Below, one piece after another: positions 1 through 5,356 of a DNA stretch of 5,356 nucleotides (position 1 is the first letter of the stretch; every line of letters begins with the position of its first letter). Source of the stretch: Chloroflexota bacterium (GTDB taxonomy: Bacteria > Chloroflexota > Anaerolineae > Anaerolineales > UBA4823); contig JAEWYL010000216.1 in the NCBI GenBank assembly GCA_023395675.1, positions 1-5,356 on the forward strand, given 5' to 3'. Both the position numbers and the translations under genes were made by a program. The notes below the pieces were generated by a model. The model worked only from the letters and a program-made list of their open reading frames with translations. It was not told where the DNA came from and made no database searches.

Positions 1-1413
1 CGCGCTGTAGCCGCGCTCGCGCGCGTCGCGCACCACCCGGCGCAGCAAGCGTGTATCCGTGGTGGAGACCCGGTTGTGTCGGTCCAGGTTGAGCTGCGTC
101 AGGCAGGAGACGTAGATGCGGAAAGCCTGCCGGGCGGGCAGCCCCTCGATCAGAGCCGGGTTGAGCCCGTGGATGCCTTCCAGCACGATGATCTGGTCCG
201 GGTTGAGCCGCACCGTCTCGCCCGCCTCGCTCTTGCCCGGCAGGAAGTTATAGTGCGGGAGCTGCAGTTCCTCCCCGGCGATCAGCCGGCGCAGGTCCTC
301 CGAGAGACGCCTGCGGTTCAGGGCGTTCACCGACTCGAAATCGGGGTTGCCCTCCTCGTCCAGGGGCGTCTCGTCCCGGTTGATGAAGTAATTGTCCATC
401 TCCAGCGGGAAAGGGGAGAGCCCGCGCGCCAGGAGCTGGACCGACAGGCGCTTCGAGAAGGTGGTCTTGCCGGAGGAAGAAGGCCCGGCGATCAGGATCA
501 CCCGCGCCTGGTGCTTCTGGTTGGCGATCTGGGCCGCGATGGAGGAGATCTGCCCCTCGTGCAGCGCTTCCGAAACCAGGATCACCTCGCGCACGCGGTT
601 GTGCTGGATGGCCTCGTTCAACGCCCCCACGCTGGAGATGTTCAGCCGGGCGAGCCAGTCGCCGTACTGCCGGAAAGCGACCAGCAGCTTGGGGTAATCC
701 GGCATCGGCAGGAGCTGGGTGGGCGCGTGGCGGCGCGGGAAGCGCAGGGTGAAGCCCTCCCCGGTGAGCGTCAGGGCGAACCAGCGCAGGTAGCCCGTGG
801 AGGGGGTCATATAGCCGTGGTGGTAGTCGGTGTGCCCCTTCACCCGGTAGACGGTCAGGTAGTCTTTGCGGCGGTGAGCCAGCAGGCGCGCCTTGTCCTC
901 CAGCCCCTCTTCTTTAAACAGCCGGATCGCCTCCTCCAGCGGGATCTCCTCGCGCCGGAAGGGCAGGTCGGCCTCCACCAGCTCCCGCATTTTCTCCTCC
1001 AGCCGCTCCAGCTCCTCCTGCGAGAGTGGCTCGCGTCCGGATACCTGGCAGAAATAGCCCCCCGAAGCCACCGAGTGGTCCACAGTCAGGGTCGCGCCCG
1101 GGTAGAGCTGCTCGAAAGCCACCTCCAGCAGGAAGGTGAGCGAGCGCCGGTAGATGCGCATCCCGTCCGCGGTGCCCATGGTAAGCGGGGCGACCCGGGC
1201 GTCGAGCTCGATGCGGTAGCTCAGCTCGCGCAGCTCCCCGTTCACGATCGCGCCCACGATGGGCGGCGCGCTGCCGTCTTCCAGGGCCTTCAAGAAATTT
1301 CCCACCGTCTCGCCGCGCGGTCCGCTGAGCACCCGCCCGTCGGGCAGGTGCACCTCCACCGTAGGGCGGGGGGTGGTGAATTCGATTTGAGGTTTGATCT
1401 CTGTGAGTTCCAT
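1..1413 (-). CDS. TGS-domain nucleoside kinase, uridine kinase/phosphoribulokinase family (partial, 3' end beyond window)
   Basis: Read from an ATG at 1413-1411, the frame stays open for 471 codons to the window edge, so the C-terminus is missing; family members run to about 550 residues. The N-terminus (about residues 17-90) resembles a TGS domain. It is followed by a region like the second additional domain of threonyl-tRNA synthetase (DHSVASGGYFC at 112-122). The kinase domain starts near residue 300 with a P-loop, GPSSSGKT at 310-317. Next come MDNYF at 339-343, where D340 matches the catalytic-Asp region of uridine kinases, and a Walker-B-like VLEGIHGLNP at 410-419. The protein is probably a cytosolic ATP-dependent nucleoside kinase; the substrate cannot be read from sequence and the family is little tested. 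The ATG has no clear Shine-Dalgarno. The frame extends upstream only to about 1440, with possible TTG (1425) or CTG (1431) starts. It is separated from the gcv operon by a strong terminator, so it is a separate transcription unit. Confidence 0.9.
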   Translation of the reverse strand, partial: MELTEIKPQIEFTTPRPTVEVHLPDGRVLSGPRGETVGNFLKALEDGSAPPIVGAIVNGELRELSYRIELDARVAPLTMGTADGMRIYRRSLTFLLEVAFEQLYPGATLTVDHSVASGGYFCQVSGREPLSQEELERLEEKMRELVEADLPFRREEIPLEEAIRLFKEEGLEDKARLLAHRRKDYLTVYRVKGHTDYHHGYMTPSTGYLRWFALTLTGEGFTLRFPRRHAPTQLLPMPDYPKLLVAFRQYGDWLARLNISSVGALNEAIQHNRVREVILVSEALHEGQISSIAAQIANQKHQARVILIAGPSSSGKTTFSKRLSVQLLARGLSPFPLEMDNYFINRDETPLDEEGNPDFESVNALNRRRLSEDLRRLIAGEELQLPHYNFLPGKSEAGETVRLNPDQIIVLEGIHGLNPALIEGLPARQAFRIYVSCLTQLNLDRHNRVSTTDTRLLRRVVRDARERGYSA

Positions 1414-1462
1414 AGCTGTAGCCAATAGCAGTGCAGCATTTCAATAAAGGATAGAGATGCCA

Positions 1463-1495
1463 ATGGCTGCAGGCAGTCGCGCTGCCTCCAGCCAT
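1463..1495 (-). repeat. Inverted repeat (hairpin) in the leader of the nucleoside kinase gene
   Basis: Two arms, 1463-1476 and 1482-1495, pair with a single internal mismatch (1470/1488) around a 5-nt loop at 1477-1481. The inner arms are AGGCAG/CTGCCT and the outer arms TGGCTG/CAGCCA. No T-tract follows on either strand, so it is not a standard intrinsic terminator. It lies about 50 nt upstream of the kinase start, in the presumed 5' untranslated region or promoter-proximal DNA. It could be an operator, an RNA-stabilising hairpin or chance; the sequence alone does not decide. Confidence 0.5.
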
Positions 1496-1540
1496 ATCAT
1501 AATCGTCTCAAATATGTTTCAAGAATGGTATTGTAACACC
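1494..1540 (-). promoter_or_regulatory. Candidate promoter(s) for the nucleoside kinase gene (weak)
   Basis: Two imperfect candidates sit in the AT-richer part of the gap. One is TTGAAA (1522-1517), a 17-nt spacer, then TGATAT (1499-1494); its predicted transcript would start inside the inverted repeat. The other is an extended -10 element, TGTTACAAT at 1538-1530, with no good -35. Either would give a leader of roughly 75-110 nt before the kinase ATG. The strong terminator just upstream implies that a promoter must lie in this gap, but which one is used is inference. Confidence 0.35.
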
Positions 1541-1605
1541 GAACGGTTTGGGGAGGCCAGGACAGGCGGGTAATAGTTTTGAAAGGACAGGGTCTGGGGT
1601 GAAAA

Positions 1606-1660
1606 CTGTTAGAAACAAAAAAGCCCGGCGCCGCGCGCCGGGCTTTTTTGTTTCTAACAG
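1606..1660. terminator. Bidirectional intrinsic terminator closing the gcv operon (55-nt near-perfect palindrome)
   Basis: Arms 1606-1631 and 1635-1660 are perfectly complementary over 26 bp around the 3-nt loop CGC. The core is a GC-rich stem, GCCCGGCGC/GCGCCGGGC, flanked by A6 on the left and T6 on the right, so transcripts from either side end in a stem followed by U6. Read on the minus strand it lies about 38 nt past the gcvPB stop and should terminate the operon. Pairing continues past the A/T tracts through CTGTTAGAAAC/GTTTCTAACAG, which a terminator does not need. No plus-strand gene is seen that would use the opposite direction. Confidence 0.9.
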
Positions 1661-1697
1661 GTAGCCCCTAATTATCTGTCCGGAATAGGGCAGGTTC

Positions 1698-3170
1698 TTA
1701 CTCTTTCAGCGCCTCTGCGCCTACGCCGCAGCACAGCACCAGCTCTTTGGCGGCCTTGACCTCGTCCAGGCGGCCCACGGGGGTTCTGTGCGGGGCGTTG
1801 TGCAGCAGCTCCGGATCGGTACGGGCCTCTTCGGCGATCTTGATCAGCGCTTCCGCGAAGCTGTCCAGGATCTGCTTGCTCTCGGTCTCGGTCGGCTCGA
1901 TCATGAGCGCCTCGTGCACGATGAGCGGGAAGTAGTTCGTGGGCGGGTGGAAGTCGTAGTCCATCAAGCGCTTGGCCACGTCCAGCGCCCGCACTCCCGG
2001 CGCGTCCTTCCAGTGCACGTCCAGCACGAACTCGTGCATGCACACCCGGTCGTAGGGCACGGGATAGTGGTCGCGCAGGCGGGCCAGCAGGTAGTTGGCG
2101 TTGAGCACCGCGTACTCGGCGATGCGGCGCAGGCCGGAGGCCCCGTGCATGCGCATATAGGTGTAGGCGCGCACCATCATGCCGAAGTGCCCGTGGAAGG
2201 CCTTGACGCGCCCGATGCTCTGCGCCGGGGTGGCGAAGCCGTAGAAGGGCGGGAGGTCATCATCCCCTTCTTCCAGGACCACTACCAGCGGGCCGGGCAG
2301 GAAATCCACCAGCGCTTCGGCCACGCCCACCGGGCCGGAGCCGGGGCCGCCGCCGCCGTGCGGGGTGGAGAAGGTCTTATGCAGGTTGTAGTGCAGGACG
2401 TCGATCCCCAGGTCGCCGGGGCGCACGATGCCCAGCAGGGCGTTCATATTCGCCCCGTCGCCGTACACCAGGCCGCCGGCCTCGTGCACCAGGCGGGTCA
2501 CCTCTTCCACGTGCTCGTCGAACAGGCCCAGGGTGTTGGGGTTGGTGAGCATCAGGCCGGCCAGGGTCTCGTCGCACTCGGCCTTGAGCGCCTCCAGGTC
2601 CACGTTGCCGCGCGCGTCCGACTTGAGCTGCACCACGTTCATCCCGCTCATGGCCGAGGTGGCGGGGTTGGTGCCATGGGCCGAGTCGGGGATCAGGATC
2701 TTGGTGCGCTTGCTGTCGCCGCGCGAGCGGTGGTAGGCGCGGATGATCAGCACGCCGGTGAGCTCGCCCTGGGCCCCGGCTGCGGGCTGGAGGGTGACCC
2801 CGGCGAACCCGCCGATCTCCTTCAGCCACTCCTGCAGGTCGTACATCAGCGCCAGCGCGCCCTGCACCGTCTCAATGGGCTGCAGCGGGTGGATATGGGC
2901 GAACCCGGGCAGGCGGGAGGTCTCTTCGTTGATCTTGGGGTTGTACTTCATGGTGCACGACCCCAGCGGGTAGAAGCCGGTGTCAATGCTGTAGTTAAGC
3001 TGAGAGAGGCGGGTGAAATGGCGCACCACGTCGGGCTCGTACACCTCGGGCATGGGCAGCTCATCCCGCACCAGGCCTTCGGGCAGCGGCGCGGCGGGCA
3101 CATCGGATTCGGGGAAGCGGAAACCAACGCGGCCGGCGACGGAAAGTTCGCATAGCAATGGTTCGATCAT
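1698..3170 (-). CDS. gcvPB: Glycine dehydrogenase (decarboxylating) subunit 2, P-protein beta half
   Basis: This is a 490-residue PLP-dependent subunit of the glycine cleavage P protein. With GcvPA it decarboxylates glycine and transfers the aminomethyl group to the lipoyl arm of GcvH in the cytosol. The PLP Schiff-base lysine is K265, in the LHKTF motif followed by STPHGGGGPGSGPVGV (about 268-283). Other family motifs are GSCTMKYNPK (70-79), PAAGAQGELTG (129-139), SAHGTNPAT (163-171), NPNTLGLF (210-217) and DGANMNA (238-244). The length is normal and there are no breaks. The ATG overlaps the gcvPA stop by 4 nt (ATGA, 3167-3170), and GGAGGT at 3182-3177 lies 6 nt upstream, which fixes the start and implies translational coupling. 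It is the last gene of the operon, followed by the palindromic terminator. Confidence 0.98.
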   Translation of the reverse strand: MIEPLLCELSVAGRVGFRFPESDVPAAPLPEGLVRDELPMPEVYEPDVVRHFTRLSQLNYSIDTGFYPLGSCTMKYNPKINEETSRLPGFAHIHPLQPIETVQGALALMYDLQEWLKEIGGFAGVTLQPAAGAQGELTGVLIIRAYHRSRGDSKRTKILIPDSAHGTNPATSAMSGMNVVQLKSDARGNVDLEALKAECDETLAGLMLTNPNTLGLFDEHVEEVTRLVHEAGGLVYGDGANMNALLGIVRPGDLGIDVLHYNLHKTFSTPHGGGGPGSGPVGVAEALVDFLPGPLVVVLEEGDDDLPPFYGFATPAQSIGRVKAFHGHFGMMVRAYTYMRMHGASGLRRIAEYAVLNANYLLARLRDHYPVPYDRVCMHEFVLDVHWKDAPGVRALDVAKRLMDYDFHPPTNYFPLIVHEALMIEPTETESKQILDSFAEALIKIAEEARTDPELLHNAPHRTPVGRLDEVKAAKELVLCCGVGAEALKE

Positions 3171-4537
3171 TTGGACACCTCCGCCTGGGCAAATTCCGGT
3201 TTAACCGCCTCGGCCAGGGCCTCGACCAGCAGGTCAATGTCCTCCCGGGTGTTCATCTCGGTGACCGCGACCAGCATATGGTTCGCCAGCTGCGGGTAGG
3301 CCTCGCCCAGGTCATAGCCGCCCAGGATGCCGTGCTCCAGGAGGTGGGCGTTGATCTCGGCCACGGGGCGCGGGCAGCGCACCACGAACTCGTGGAAGAA
3401 GGGCGCCTCCAGCGCCAGCGAGTAGCCCTCCAGGGCTTCGATCTTGCCGGCGGCGTAATGCGCCTTCTGGTAGCAGAGCTCCGATACCTGGCGCAGGCCG
3501 TGTTTCCCCAGCAGGCTCATATAGATCGTGGCTGCCAGGGCCATCAGGCCCACGTTGGTGCAGATATTGGAGGTGGCCTTCTCGCGGCGGATATGCTGCT
3601 CGCGGGCGGTCAGGGTGAGCACGTAGGCGCGCTGGCCGCGGTTGTCCACCGTCTCGCCCACCAGGCGCCCGGCCATCTTGCGCACGTACTCTTTCCGGGT
3701 GGTGAAAATGCCCAGGTACGGGCCGCCGTAGGAGAGGGGGATGCCCAGGGGCTGGCCCTCGCCGGTGACGATGTCCGCCCCCATATCGCCGGGGGTCTTG
3801 AGCAGGCCCAGGGCCAGGGGGTTGACCGAGATCGCCAGCAGCGCACCGGCGGCGTGGACCGCCTCGGCCAGGGCGGTGTAATCGTAGATCCGCCCGAAGA
3901 AATCGGGGTACTGCACCACCACCAGCGCCGTGCTCTCGTCAATCAGGGGCAGCAGTGCCTCCGGGCCGGAGGCGGGGTCCAGGTCCTCCCCGGCCAGGTT
4001 CACTTCCGAGCCCGCGTTGTAGGTGTGCACCGTCTCGCGGTACATGGGGTGCAGCGCGGGGGAGAGCACCACTTTGCAGCGCTTGCCGCGGTAATTGGCG
4101 ACCGCCATGGAGACCGCCTCCGCCACCGCCGTGGCCCCGTCGTAGTGCGAGGCGTTGCTGACGTCCATCCCGGTCAGGGCCGTGATCAGGCTCTGGTAAT
4201 CGAAGATGGCGCGCAGGGTCCCCTGCGAGATTTCGGGCTGGTAGGGAGTGTAGGCCGTGTAAAACTCACCGCGCCGCAGGATGCTGTCCACTGCGGCGGG
4301 TACGTAATGGTTATAGGCCCCGGCGCCCAGAAAGCAGGCCAGCTCGCGGGTGGTCTCGTTCGCCCCGGAAAGGTCCTGCATCTCTTCCAGGGCCTCCATC
4401 TCGGTCAGCGGCCCGGGCAGGTCGAGCTCAGGGAAGCGCCGGGCGGCGGGCACCGCCTCGAAGAGCTTCTCCATCCGCTCCACCCCGATGGCCCGCAGCA
4501 TGGCCTCGGTGTCTTCTTTCGTATGGGGGATGTACAT
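3167..4537 (-). CDS. gcvPA: Glycine dehydrogenase (decarboxylating) subunit 1, P-protein alpha half
   Basis: This 456-residue subunit corresponds to the N-terminal half of single-chain GcvP and pairs with GcvPB to form the glycine decarboxylase. Recognisable family stretches are GAGAYNHYVPAAV (71-83), YTPYQPEISQGTL (96-108), NASHYDGATAVAEA (128-141), GEGQPLGIPLSYGGPYLGIF (259-278), GRLVGETVD (290-298) and REQHIRREKATSNICTN (312-328). It lacks the PLP lysine, as expected, because that lies in GcvPB. The full family length is present. The ATG at 4537 is only 3 nt past the gcvH stop, with just a weak purine-rich stretch (AGAAAG-like, inside the end of gcvH) as ribosome site, so it probably depends on coupling to gcvH translation. 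At the other end its TGA overlaps the gcvPB ATG. Confidence 0.98.
   Translation of the reverse strand: MYIPHTKEDTEAMLRAIGVERMEKLFEAVPAARRFPELDLPGPLTEMEALEEMQDLSGANETTRELACFLGAGAYNHYVPAAVDSILRRGEFYTAYTPYQPEISQGTLRAIFDYQSLITALTGMDVSNASHYDGATAVAEAVSMAVANYRGKRCKVVLSPALHPMYRETVHTYNAGSEVNLAGEDLDPASGPEALLPLIDESTALVVVQYPDFFGRIYDYTALAEAVHAAGALLAISVNPLALGLLKTPGDMGADIVTGEGQPLGIPLSYGGPYLGIFTTRKEYVRKMAGRLVGETVDNRGQRAYVLTLTAREQHIRREKATSNICTNVGLMALAATIYMSLLGKHGLRQVSELCYQKAHYAAGKIEALEGYSLALEAPFFHEFVVRCPRPVAEINAHLLEHGILGGYDLGEAYPQLANHMLVAVTEMNTREDIDLLVEALAEAVKPEFAQAEVSK
3177..3182 (-). promoter_or_regulatory. Ribosome binding site of gcvPB, inside the end of gcvPA
   Basis: Minus-strand GGAGGT lies 6 nt before the ATG at 3170. 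It is a strong Shine-Dalgarno within the last codons of gcvPA, so re-initiation plus fresh loading could both feed gcvPB. It supports the chosen gcvPB start. Confidence 0.8.
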
Positions 4538-4540
4538 AGA

Positions 4541-4930
4541 CTATTCTTTCTCTTTCAGGTTCGCTTCGTAAGCCGCCGCATCCAGCAGGCCGTCCAGCTC
4601 GGAGGGGTTGGTGAGCTCCAGCTTGAGCAGCCAGGCGCCCCCGTACGGTTCGCTGTTGATCAGCTCGGGCGTGTCGGGCAGGCTCTCGTTCACCGCAATC
4701 ACTTTGCCGCTCACGGGCAGGTACACGTCCGCCGCCGCCTTGACCGACTCGACCGCAGCGCAGACGTCCCCTTGCTTCACGTCGTCGCCTTCGGAAACGA
4801 CCACTTCGACGAAAACGATATCCGAAAGCTGTTCCTGGGCGTGATCGGTGATACCAACCGTACCGGTATTACCCTCGACACGGATCCACTCATCATTTTT
4901 GGTGTATTTCAGCTCGGGAGGGATATTCAT
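4541..4930 (-). CDS. gcvH: Glycine cleavage system H protein (lipoyl carrier)
   Basis: This 129-residue carrier protein holds the aminomethyl group from glycine on a lipoyl arm and shuttles it between the P, T and L proteins. The lipoylation site is K64, in the ESVKAA motif (61-66). Upstream are VGITDHAQEQLSDIVFVEV (25-43) and the EGDDVKQGD turn (47-55); LPVSGKVIAVNESL (71-84) and the C-terminal SEPYGGAWLLKLEL (93-106) follow. The length is typical of the family. The start ATG is preceded by AAGGAG at 4945-4940 with a 9-nt spacer. It is the first gene of the operon, directly behind the glycine riboswitch leader, so its expression should rise with glycine. No gcvT precedes it, unlike many gcvT-H-PA-PB operons. 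Confidence 0.98.
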   Translation of the reverse strand: MNIPPELKYTKNDEWIRVEGNTGTVGITDHAQEQLSDIVFVEVVVSEGDDVKQGDVCAAVESVKAAADVYLPVSGKVIAVNESLPDTPELINSEPYGGAWLLKLELTNPSELDGLLDAAAYEANLKEKE

Positions 4931-4939
4931 GGGGGGCTT

Positions 4940-4945
4940 CTCCTT
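4940..4945 (-). promoter_or_regulatory. Ribosome binding site of gcvH
   Basis: Minus-strand AAGGAG lies 9 nt before the gcvH ATG at 4930. It sits downstream of the riboswitch terminator, about 45 nt past its T-tract, so the switch probably acts on transcription and not by hiding this site. Confidence 0.75.
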
Positions 4946-4991
4946 TTATCAAGATGGAAATGGGGTAGGGTTAAATCCTGTCTGCCGAAAT

Positions 4992-5022
4992 AAAAAGGCG
5001 CACGCGTAGAGAGCGTGCGCCT
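4992..5022 (-). terminator. Riboswitch-controlled intrinsic terminator upstream of gcvH
   Basis: On the minus strand the stem GGCGCACGC/GCGTGCGCC (5021-5013 with 5005-4997) closes a 7-nt loop and can be extended by one A-U pair (5022/4996). It is followed by T5 at 4996-4992. The 5' arm shares 5022-5020 with the 3' strand of the second aptamer's closing helix (CAGAGG, 5025-5020). Glycine-stabilised aptamer folding should therefore weaken the base of the terminator and permit read-through into gcvH. Confidence 0.88.
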
Positions 5023-5131
5023 CTGTTGAAAACCTGAGAGATTCGCGCGGCCTGTCAACCTTACGCGCTTGCCCCGTCGGTGCTCACAACCCGAACGGCT
5101 GCGCCGTTCAGGATCGCTCACTTTCCAGAGG
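5020..5131 (-). promoter_or_regulatory. Glycine riboswitch, second (promoter-distal) aptamer
   Basis: On the minus strand the conserved glycine-aptamer blocks are GCACCGACGGGGCAAG (around 5083-5068) and CTCTCAGG (5040-5033). A closing helix forms between CCTCTG (5131-5126) and CAGAGG (5025-5020). One arm is the hairpin GAACGGC/GCCGTTC (5109-5103 with 5099-5093). The second arm is GCGCG/CGCGC, just after the GGGGCAA block. Compared with the first aptamer, AAGG is ACGG and the usual AAAAGGAC after CTCTCAGG is replaced by TTTTCAAC, so it is somewhat divergent. Its 3' edge runs into the terminator, making it the aptamer that directly gates transcription. Confidence 0.9.
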
Positions 5132-5139
5132 ATTACTGA

Positions 5140-5285
5140 GAGCGGGTCCTTTTACCTGAGAGTTTCACCCGCCTGTTTCCTGGGCGGGTTTGCCCCTTCG
5201 GTGCCCGCTCGACCACCTCCACTGCTGCAGGAGCCCGGCTCCTGAGGACGGGCCGGTGCGGGTCTCTTCCCTGACTCCCATCGTC
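5140..5285 (-). promoter_or_regulatory. Glycine riboswitch, first (promoter-proximal) aptamer
   Basis: Minus-strand core blocks match the glycine aptamer closely: GCACCGAAGGGGCAAA (5203-5188), CTCTCAGGTAAAAGGAC (5162-5146) and an upstream GGAAGAGAC-like segment (around 5272-5264). One arm is the 7-bp hairpin ACCCGCC/GGCGGGT (5189-5183 with 5173-5167). The other arm is much enlarged and carries an extra 7-bp hairpin, CAGGAGC/GCTCCTG (5244-5238 with 5234-5228). It is joined to the second aptamer by a very short linker, the usual tandem arrangement. The exact 5' boundary and closing helix are not certain from inspection. Confidence 0.9.
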
Positions 5286-5296
5286 TTTTCAACCTC

Positions 5297-5325
5297 ATTC
5301 TAAGTGTGTATGGGGGAAAAGTCAA
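5297..5325 (-). promoter_or_regulatory. Sigma70-type promoter of the gcvH-gcvPA-gcvPB operon
   Basis: Read on the minus strand, TTGACT (5325-5320) and TAGAAT (5302-5297) are separated by exactly 17 nt, one mismatch each from the TTGACA/TATAAT consensus. Transcription should start near 5290, a few bases before the first aptamer, leaving a leader of about 360 nt before gcvH. An AT-rich stretch at the far right edge (about 5343-5356) could act as an UP element, though it lies some distance from the -35. Confidence 0.82.
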
Positions 5326-5356
5326 GGAAAAACGGGCCGCCGCTAAAAATTTTAAT

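Noticed and set aside
76..1428. Long plus-strand open frame opposite the nucleoside kinase
   Set aside because: It lies antisense to a frame with clear P-loop kinase motifs. Its translation is low-complexity (rich in Arg, Gln, His, Val, Leu) and shows no family resemblance. Long antisense frames are expected with strong GC codon bias.
914..1495. 193-codon minus-strand frame starting in the kinase leader
   Set aside because: It overlaps the kinase in another frame and its product is Ala/Gly/Arg-rich with no domain; the kinase frame carries the motifs.
1414..1697. Possible small gene or RNA gene between the kinase and the gcv operon
   Set aside because: No convincing open frame with a ribosome site, no tRNA-like fold and no recognised riboswitch; only the terminator, an inverted repeat and weak promoter elements are visible.
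1788..3155. 455-codon plus-strand open frame
   Set aside because: It is the shadow of gcvPB; its composition is dominated by His, Gln, Val and Gly with no recognisable domain.
3158..4993. 611-codon plus-strand open frame
   Set aside because: It is antisense to gcvPA and gcvH, both unmistakable by motif. Despite its length it has no domain and is explained by high third-position GC in the real genes.
4927..5121. 64-codon minus-strand frame upstream of gcvH
   Set aside because: It runs through the second glycine aptamer and the terminator, and RNA structure explains this sequence better. It could not be a leader peptide of the usual kind without a ribosome site.
1..5356. A previously undescribed defence, mobile or biosynthetic system
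   Set aside because: All long genuine frames belong to well-known families; there are no transposases, terminal repeats, CRISPR-like arrays, toxin-antitoxin pairs or unusual composition shifts.

Overview
This window looks like an ordinary bacterial chromosome segment: GC-rich coding DNA with short, AT-richer intergenic gaps. All four supported genes are on the minus strand, so transcription runs from right to left. The two-subunit (split) glycine decarboxylase, combined with a TGS-domain uridine-kinase-like protein, fits groups such as Chloroflexota (Anaerolineae-like), Thermotogota or Bacillota. The high GC makes Chloroflexota my preferred guess, but this is inference, as no marker gene is present.

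Right part (about 4931-5356): a regulatory leader. It holds a near-consensus sigma70-type promoter, two tandem glycine riboswitch aptamers and an intrinsic terminator whose stem overlaps the closing helix of the second aptamer. This is the classic layout of a glycine-activated ON switch.

Middle (1698-4930): a compact operon, gcvH - gcvPA - gcvPB, encoding the lipoyl carrier H protein and both halves of the PLP-dependent glycine decarboxylase (P protein). The genes are 3 nt apart and then overlap by 4 nt. The operon ends in a strong hairpin at 1606-1660, a 55-nt near-perfect palindrome that should terminate in both directions. gcvT and the dihydrolipoamide dehydrogenase gene are not in this operon and must be encoded elsewhere for a working glycine cleavage system. 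When glycine is abundant the riboswitch should let transcription continue, and the P and H proteins would then decarboxylate glycine and pass the aminomethyl group to an unlinked T protein.

Left part (1-1697): a 284-nt gap holding the operon terminator, weak promoter candidates and an unexplained inverted repeat, then the first 471 codons of a TGS/uridine-kinase-like nucleoside kinase that runs off the left edge.

I found no mobile element, CRISPR array, tRNA, rRNA or evidence of a previously undescribed system. The points most worth a second look are structural: the asymmetric riboswitch with an enlarged first aptamer and competing pairings, and the unusually long palindromic terminator.
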